From CAYVTM01 sp964454645 (lineage in GTDB: Bacteria > Bacteroidota > Bacteroidia > Sphingobacteriales > Sphingobacteriaceae): a DNA stretch of 30,251 nt. A program made the translations under genes and the position numbers. The notes under the pieces are model-generated. The model did no database searches. It was not told the origin of the DNA and saw only the letters and a list, made by a program, of their open reading frames with translations. The stretch lies in contig CAYVTM010000013.1 in assembly GCA_964454645.1 (NCBI GenBank), positions 1 to 30,251 on the forward strand. The letters are read 5' to 3'. Position 1 is the stretch's first letter. The number at the start of each line of letters is the position of its first letter. Positions 25,578-30,251 of the stretch are shown piece after piece.

Positions 25578-25584
25578 GCTCTCG

Positions 25585-26157
25585 ATGCTCATCGGTTATG
25601 CTCGCGTAAGTACCCAAGATCAGGATGCCGAGCTTCAACGGGCCGCACTAAAGAAGGCTGGGTGCAAGCGGACATTTGAAGAGAAGGCGTCCGGCGCAAA
25701 GGCAGACAGGCCCACACTTGCCGTTGCCCTCGATCACCTCCGCGAAGGGGATGCTCTGGTTGTTTGGCGTTTGGATCGGCTAGCGCGGTCGCTTAAGCAG
25801 TTGATCGACACGGTTGAACTTATCGAGGGGCGCGGAGCCAATCTTGTGTCGCTCAATGAGAAGCTCGACACCAGCACGCCGAGTGGCCGCTTGGTCTTCC
25901 ACGTGTTCGGTGCGTTGGCAGAGTTCGAGCGAGGCTTGATCCGTGAACGCACTCGGGCAGGGTTGGATGCAGCCCGCGCGCAAGGTCGTGTGGGAGGCCG
26001 TCCCATCAAGTTCACCGAGAAACACAGAAAGAGAGCAGAGGCGTTGCTGGCGGCAGGCACGTTCTCCGTGCCGGAAGTAGCGCGGGAGATCGGTGTTTCT
26101 CCGGCGACCCTATACCGACACATGCCGGGCGCCGCGCAAAACGCCGGTCGAAAATGA
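25585..26157 (+). CDS. Serine recombinase, Tn3-type resolvase family
   Basis: A 190-residue small serine recombinase. ATG 25585 gives the standard start MLIGYARVST, with nucleophile Ser9. The catalytic RLDRLAR lies at 62-68, and the E-helix region reads LVFHVFGALAEFERGLIRERT. A C-terminal HTH is VPEVAREIGVSPATLYRHMPG. Length is normal for the family. There is no transposase gene, so it is not part of a complete Tn3 transposon. It may resolve island dimers, invert or exchange neighbouring cassettes, or be a remnant. The dyad directly upstream indicates autoregulation. Confidence 0.92.
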   Translation: MLIGYARVSTQDQDAELQRAALKKAGCKRTFEEKASGAKADRPTLAVALDHLREGDALVVWRLDRLARSLKQLIDTVELIEGRGANLVSLNEKLDTSTPSGRLVFHVFGALAEFERGLIRERTRAGLDAARAQGRVGGRPIKFTEKHRKRAEALLAAGTFSVPEVAREIGVSPATLYRHMPGAAQNAGRK

Positions 26158-26243
26158 GGCCGGAGGAACTATGCAGAACGATGCAAGCGCTTCTGCACTT
26201 CGTACTAGCAATTCGAGTTTGGTTGTTTGGTCAGGAGTTCAAA

Positions 26244-26516
26244 ATGACGGTGGCTGATACATCCGTCTGGCTTCTCCGAGCGGAGGCCGCTGCGTATCTC
26301 CGGCTGAGCGTCTCGTCGCTGGCGCACATGGCAAGCAGCGGCACAGGGCCGCCATACTTCAAGGCTGGAAATCGTGCTCGCTATCTGAGGTCTGACTTGG
26401 ACGCTTGGGCGAGCGCGGTGCGCATTGAGCCGAGGCAGGCAGCGCTTCAGGCTTACGTTGCCTCACGCGGCGGGATGCGTAGCATTCGGCGCTTCAACCG
26501 AAAATTCGCAAGTTGA
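26244..26516 (+). CDS. AlpA/excisionase-like HTH protein
   Basis: A 90-residue protein. ATG 26244 follows a clear AGGAG seven bases upstream, which decides it over an in-frame start at 26154 overlapping the resolvase end. The HTH layout is SVWLLRAEAAAYLRLSVSSL, then PPYFKAGNRARYLRSDLDAWA, as in the helix_turn_helix_17 family. A basic C-terminal tail follows (GGMRSIRRFNRKFAS). Likely roles are excisionase for the nearby integrase or activator of island genes. It lies downstream of the resolvase and may share its transcript. Confidence 0.78.
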   Translation: MTVADTSVWLLRAEAAAYLRLSVSSLAHMASSGTGPPYFKAGNRARYLRSDLDAWASAVRIEPRQAALQAYVASRGGMRSIRRFNRKFAS

Positions 26517-26553
26517 GATTGGTAGCGGCAATGCCTCGCTGCCAGTGCCCGCT

Positions 26554-26988
26554 CTAGAACATCGTCTTTGGAAGCGGTGTGAAGTCGGCCAGCGAGCACT
26601 TGGCCTTGTACTCGTCAAAATAGATGCCGGGCATGATCGCCCGTCCCGACAATGAGCCATCGGAGCGACTGATTTCCATCGTGCTGCCGACGTTGTCTCT
26701 GCCGATCATCTTCCAATCGTCATTCAGCACAATGCGGTGCGGCTCCACGGCGTGAATTGGCAGCGGAGCTTTGCACCGCTGACCCTGCCGAGCAGGGCAG
26801 TACTGGGCCGCCTCTAGGTCGATGCTGTAGCGTATCTCCCAAGGCTTTGACTTCTCGGTCAGCTCGTTCTTGTCGATCTGCGTTCCCGTGCAAATCATGT
26901 CGAACTGGCTCGGCGCCTGAGCGAGGGCAGTGCCGGCGGCTCCTATGGCGACAACGCCTGCAACAAGCCCGCGAACTAAGTTCTGCAT
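26554..26988 (-). CDS. Small exported protein, function unknown
   Basis: A 144-residue protein with an N-terminal signal peptide (LVRGLVAGVVAIGAAGTALA, cleavage probably at ALA-Q near residue 24). The mature part is small, beta-rich and contains four Cys residues (MICTG, QYCPARQGQRCKAP, KCSLAD), allowing two disulfides in the periplasm. No family is recognised. It is divergent from the XRE regulator gene, and the intergenic palindrome could control both. Confidence 0.7.
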   Translation of the reverse strand: MQNLVRGLVAGVVAIGAAGTALAQAPSQFDMICTGTQIDKNELTEKSKPWEIRYSIDLEAAQYCPARQGQRCKAPLPIHAVEPHRIVLNDDWKMIGRDNVGSTMEISRSDGSLSGRAIMPGIYFDEYKAKCSLADFTPLPKTMF

Positions 26989-27042
26989 GTGTCTTTGATC
27001 CCAACCATTAGCCTAAGGCCCGACAGGCGTGCCCAACTGATG

Positions 27043-27058
27043 TCGGTAAAAATACCGA
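27043..27058. promoter_or_regulatory. Palindromic operator candidate upstream of XRE gene
   Basis: TCGGTA-AAAA-TACCGA is a perfect 6-bp inverted repeat with a 4-bp AT spacer. It lies in the 134-bp divergent interval between the exported-protein gene and the XRE gene, 65 bp before the latter's start. Compact dyads like this are typical operators for XRE-family repressors. Confidence 0.55.
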
Positions 27059-27122
27059 TATATGTTCAAAAAGTCGATCTTCTTTCTGTGGTTAACTTGC
27101 ACGGTGCGGCTGACTTTCGGCC

Positions 27123-27461
27123 ATGCCCAAGGACATTCCAAAACAGATCGGCGTGCTTGTTCGCGCAGCGCGCGAAGGTGTTGGCCTCACGCAGGAGCAA
27201 CTCGCCGCTCTCAGCGGCATCGATAAGGACAGCATTTCGCTTATCGAGCGGGGCGGCACGTTCCCATCACTCAGGACTATGTACGATCTGGCTGCTGCCC
27301 TGAAGGTTCGCGTTGCTGACCTTGTTCCCGACGATGCGACACACAAGTCTAACGCTCGATTGAGGGCGGAAGCCGACATCGTGGCCTCACTGCGGGACGT
27401 TCCCGAAAAGCAGTTGCCGCACGTTCGAGACCTGATTGCCCTGTTTGTCAGATCCCGGTAG
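27123..27461 (+). CDS. XRE-family HTH transcriptional regulator
   Basis: A 112-residue protein with a Cro/C1-type HTH at about 7-63: IGVLVRAAREGVGLTQEQL, AALSGIDKDSISLIERG and FPSLRTMYDLAAALKV. A short helical C-terminus may dimerise (SLRDVPEKQLPHVRDLIALF). It probably binds the palindrome at 27043-27058 and represses itself and the divergent exported-protein gene. It may also control the downstream nuclease gene at 27669, 207 bp away in the same direction. Confidence 0.9.
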   Translation: MPKDIPKQIGVLVRAAREGVGLTQEQLAALSGIDKDSISLIERGGTFPSLRTMYDLAAALKVRVADLVPDDATHKSNARLRAEADIVASLRDVPEKQLPHVRDLIALFVRSR

Positions 27462-27668
27462 CGGCAGCCGCCACCTCATCCCAATCCGTTAGCCAATTTG
27501 AAGCTGCTCTGCGCTTATCTGAGCAGGGTTCGGCGCGGATTTGGGGGCCACGGTGTCAGGAAGTTTGGTTGCGCGTGCTTGGCATCGCGAAAGCCTGAGG
27601 AGGCGGGCGACCCTTTCACGCCGATCCCTTCGCGACGAACTTCACGATCTCCGCAGGAGGAAAGCGAC

Positions 27669-28715
27669 GTGACGCGACTTTATCGTTTGTCCGGTAGCGG
27701 TCTCTCGCCAGTTGCGCGCGGCAAGCTTGCCAACGAGAACATGATCGAAGGTTGGATAGCTGACCAACCTGATCTGCTCGGACTTGAGTTTCTTGTGATA
27801 GGCAGACAGGTCGTCACCGAATTTGGCGGTCGGATCGACCTACTGGGCATCGACGCAGACGGCAATCTGGTAATCGTAGAGCTGAAGCGGGATCGAACGC
27901 CCCGAGAGATCATCGCGCAAATTCTCGACTATGCTAGCTGGGTGTCCGGCCTCTCTACCCGTCAAGTTCACGATCTAGCGCTAAGCTATCTCAAGGGGCC
28001 GCTCGATACGGCTTTTCGCGAGCGGTTCGGCAGTGCTTTGCCGCCGTCGTTGAACGAGACGCACACGATGGTCATCGTTGCCAGCGCCTTCGATGCATCT
28101 TCGCAACGCATCGTGCGCTACTTGTCTGAAAGCCACGACATAGCGATCAACACCGCCTTCTTCTCCGTATTCGAGGAGGAGGGCAGGACCTTTCTGACGA
28201 CTGACTGGCTGCTGGATCAATCCGAAGTCACAGAGCGTTCGGAGGCGCGTGTTCAAGCGCCTTGGTCCGGACTTTGGTATGTGAATGCCGGGGAGGATAC
28301 GACCCGCGCTTGGACAGACATGCGCCGCTATGGCTTCATTGCGGCGGGCGGGGGGCAGCGGTATTCGAGGCCGTTGTATCGCTTACAGGTCGGCGACCAC
28401 ATCGTCGCCTATCAAAAGCAGGCTGGTTACATCGGCTATGGGAAAGTGATTTCGCCTGCCGTCCTTGCGCGCGAGTTTCAAACGCCTGAAGGGCCGTTGC
28501 TGAGCCAGCCGTTGGAACAACCCAAACTGATGCACGACAAGGATGATCCCGCATTAGCGGAGCACGCCGTAGGCGTGGAATGGTTCAAGACCGTGCCAAT
28601 TTCGGAAGCTAAGTGGATGGAGGGCTTGTTCGCCAACCAGAACATCGTCTGTAAGCTACGTGATCCGAAGACCGTGGATTTCCTTCGGGAGCAGTTCGGC
28701 GTGGCGGTGAGTTAG
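27669..28715 (+). CDS. NucS/DUF91-like nuclease with EVE/PUA-like domain
   Basis: A 348-residue protein. GTG 27669 is chosen because a strong AGGAGGAAAG ribosome site precedes it; a longer in-frame ORF starts at 27498. The nuclease core is NucS/DUF91-like: FGGRIDLLGIDADGNLVIVE ending in ELKRD (Asp57, Glu71, Lys73), then REIIAQILDYASWV (Gln84). The C-terminal part begins WYVNAGEDTTRAWTDM and continues with VGDHIVAYQKQAGYIGYGKV (about 241-260), resembling EVE/PUA-like modules that read modified bases. That combination suggests modification-dependent (type IV-like) restriction or a mismatch/defence nuclease. The EVE call is by pattern only. It is convergent with integrase 2, 12 bp apart. Confidence 0.75.
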   Translation: MTRLYRLSGSGLSPVARGKLANENMIEGWIADQPDLLGLEFLVIGRQVVTEFGGRIDLLGIDADGNLVIVELKRDRTPREIIAQILDYASWVSGLSTRQVHDLALSYLKGPLDTAFRERFGSALPPSLNETHTMVIVASAFDASSQRIVRYLSESHDIAINTAFFSVFEEEGRTFLTTDWLLDQSEVTERSEARVQAPWSGLWYVNAGEDTTRAWTDMRRYGFIAAGGGQRYSRPLYRLQVGDHIVAYQKQAGYIGYGKVISPAVLAREFQTPEGPLLSQPLEQPKLMHDKDDPALAEHAVGVEWFKTVPISEAKWMEGLFANQNIVCKLRDPKTVDFLREQFGVAVS

Positions 28716-28727
28716 GGCTTCTGCGAT

Positions 28728-30014
28728 CTAGCCGACAAATCCCTCGCGTCGAAACGCGATTACATTTGAGTGTCGGCAGTACTGGCCCCACGCATTCATC
28801 AAATGACGGCGCTTTTCCAAGACACTGTCGCGCTGGTAGGCGGCTTCAACCCTATTCTTGTTCGTGTGAGCGAGCGCGAGTTCGGCGACGAACGGATCGA
28901 ATTTTGTCTTGGCAGCGGCCCAAGACCTAGCGCTTGACCGGAAGCCGTGGACCGTAACGCCGCGTGCAAATACGTCCTCTCGCTCATCGACGGGAAGATT
29001 TGCTCGCAATCGCTCGGTTGCTGCGGCATCTAACAACTTCACCGTCTTTAGTCCGTGAAGGATTTTGTTGATCGCGACATCAGAAATCAGGCCACCTTGT
29101 GCGCCAGGAAATATCGCCGAGCTGTCTTGGTGCTTTCGCGTGCGCATCGTTTCGAGGATTTCGCGAGCTTCGTCGCACAAGGGTACTTGATGCTCGCGAT
29201 GCGCCTTCATGCGCCGCGCTGGGATCGTCCAAAGCAAAGCGTCGGCACCTATCTCATCCCATGTTGCAGCGCGTGCTTCGGAAGACCGTGTCCACGTGAG
29301 GATCGTAAAGCGCAGGCACATGGCGGTCGTGTTGGACATCTCGCGAAGCTCAGCCATGATTGCTGGGACGTCTGAGTAGTGAGCCGCAGGGTGGTGCTTT
29401 ATAGGGCTAACCTTGCGAGGCTCGCCAAATCCTCGGTGTTCGAGATTTCCCCTGAACGTCGCAGGATTACGCTTGTCGATACCCTCGGCCACGAAGGCGT
29501 AGTCCAGAATGGCGGCAATGCGAGATCGGACGCGCGTTGCCGTCTCGGTCTTGGTATTCCACATGGGCCGGAGGATTGCTTCGATATCGCTGAGCGTCAC
29601 ATCATGCGCGCGTTTGTGGCCGATACCGGGGTACACATATCGCTTCAGCGTGGCCGACCACTGCTTTCCCCATTTCTCGGACTTGAACGCCTTCCGCTTG
29701 GCAGCGATCAGTTCTTCTGCATAGACACGAAACGTCATCTTGTCGGGATCGCGGGCGCTTAGCAGGGCGGCGGGGTCCAGCCCGTCACGGACTGCCTCCC
29801 GCATCTTTTGGGCGAGCACGCGCACATCCTTGAGGCTGCGTTGGACCGTTGAGCCTAAACCAATCTGGCGGACCTTTTTGTTCGCCGTATAGCGAAATAC
29901 CCAGTGTCGGGACGTTGGGCTGGTAACCCTCAAATAGAGGTTTGAACCGTCGCTATGAAAGCCAACCGGTAGTGTGGCCACTTGGCGAGCGTGGAGCAGT
30001 TCGACCAGGGCCAT
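28728..30014 (-). CDS. int: Tyrosine integrase of element 2 (P4-type)
   Basis: A 428-residue recombinase. The start is set at ATG 30014 (MALVELLHARQVATLPVG), where the family N-terminus begins; 26 more upstream codons are open but basic and unlike the family. The DUF4102-like N-terminal region shows NLYLRV, HWVFRYT and RQIGLGS. The catalytic residues are Arg243 (WTRSSEAR), His356 and Arg359 (HGFR), His383 (LAHTNKN) and nucleophile Tyr393 (EAAYQR). It starts about 155 bp from the core at 30169-30192 and reads inward, as expected for the integrase at the right end of element 2. It is distinct from integrase 1 although both sit beside related cores. Confidence 0.95.
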   Translation of the reverse strand: MALVELLHARQVATLPVGFHSDGSNLYLRVTSPTSRHWVFRYTANKKVRQIGLGSTVQRSLKDVRVLAQKMREAVRDGLDPAALLSARDPDKMTFRVYAEELIAAKRKAFKSEKWGKQWSATLKRYVYPGIGHKRAHDVTLSDIEAILRPMWNTKTETATRVRSRIAAILDYAFVAEGIDKRNPATFRGNLEHRGFGEPRKVSPIKHHPAAHYSDVPAIMAELREMSNTTAMCLRFTILTWTRSSEARAATWDEIGADALLWTIPARRMKAHREHQVPLCDEAREILETMRTRKHQDSSAIFPGAQGGLISDVAINKILHGLKTVKLLDAAATERLRANLPVDEREDVFARGVTVHGFRSSARSWAAAKTKFDPFVAELALAHTNKNRVEAAYQRDSVLEKRRHLMNAWGQYCRHSNVIAFRREGFVG

Positions 30015-30168
30015 CGGGTACGCCTTGATGTTACTTTCAGTGTTACTGCGAGGCGCGCATCGCCGCGAACGACGCCGTACCATCGCGAGCAACTTAGTTG
30101 CTAATGCGCTTATTTTACAGGGGTTTTCGCAACCGTCGGCGACCGAACGTGAACAGTGGTGAACGCTA

Positions 30169-30192
30169 GTTCGGCGGTCACCTTCACCGCCA
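30169..30192 (+). other. Third, degenerate att core at right end of element 2
   Basis: GTTCG at 30169-30173 and CACCTTCACCGCCA at 30179-30192 match the tRNA copy at 31-54 with the same spacing. The five bases between differ, giving 19 of 24 identical. No tRNA body precedes it. Position next to integrase 2 supports its being the distal attachment site of element 2. Confidence 0.6.
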
Positions 30193-30251
30193 TTCCCCCT
30201 GGAATACAGAAAATATTGGGGTTCGCAGCGGACCCCTGCCGCCGCGCGTGA

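Noticed and set aside
29624..29636. Third copy of GTGTACCCCGGTA as part of a cassette boundary
   Set aside because: It lies inside the integrase coding sequence and encodes a VYPGI stretch common in that family, so it is explained by coding constraint.

Overview
The window is about 30.25 kb of fairly GC-rich bacterial DNA. The families present (P4-type integrases, a gpA-type terminase, a protease-capsid fusion, AbiJ/HEPN, DUF2158) suggest a proteobacterium, probably an alphaproteobacterium. That placement is an inference; no core chromosomal gene other than a tRNA end is present.

The window opens inside a tRNA-Ser gene (3' half, 1-54). A 21-bp copy of its 3' end (35-55) recurs exactly at 13010-13030, and a weaker copy (14 bp exact, 19 of 24 overall) lies at 30169-30192. 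Each spacer between copies holds its own tyrosine integrase. The simplest reading is two genomic islands stacked in tandem at one tRNA attachment site.

Element 1 (35-13030, about 13.0 kb) is a compact phage-like element, almost entirely on the plus strand. It carries an integrase, a lambda-type portal, a prohead protease fused to a major capsid protein, a gpW-like head completion protein, a DUF2190 cement-like protein, a D5/DUF5906-type helicase, an iteron-like region (8232-8427) and gpA-type small and large terminase subunits. Small proteins of unknown function follow. It has head and packaging genes but no recognisable tail, tape-measure, lysis or late regulatory genes. That is the profile of a capsid-forming phage satellite (cf-PICI-like) that would borrow tails from a helper phage. 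A repeated GTAGGAATC motif, paired at 11-bp spacing near both ends, looks like integrase arm-type sites.

Element 2 (13031-30192, about 17.2 kb) is a defence island. From the left it has a protein of unknown function, a small excisionase-like HTH protein and a divergent stand-alone reverse transcriptase with an HVDD rather than YxDD catalytic box. Next is a minus-strand type I restriction-modification operon (hsdM-hsdS-X-hsdR), in which gene X encodes an AbiJ-N-terminal-domain/HEPN protein. Then come a Shedu (DUF4263) protein and a convergent Mrr-like nuclease, a serine resolvase with an 11-bp inverted repeat at its start, an AlpA-like HTH protein, an exported small protein, an XRE regulator with an upstream palindrome, a NucS/DUF91 nuclease joined to an EVE/PUA-like domain, and the second integrase.

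The most interesting candidates are the tailless satellite and its origin-like iterons, the HVDD reverse transcriptase with its two small neighbours, and the HEPN gene translationally coupled inside a type I restriction operon, an arrangement that recalls PrrC anticodon nuclease in EcoprrI.
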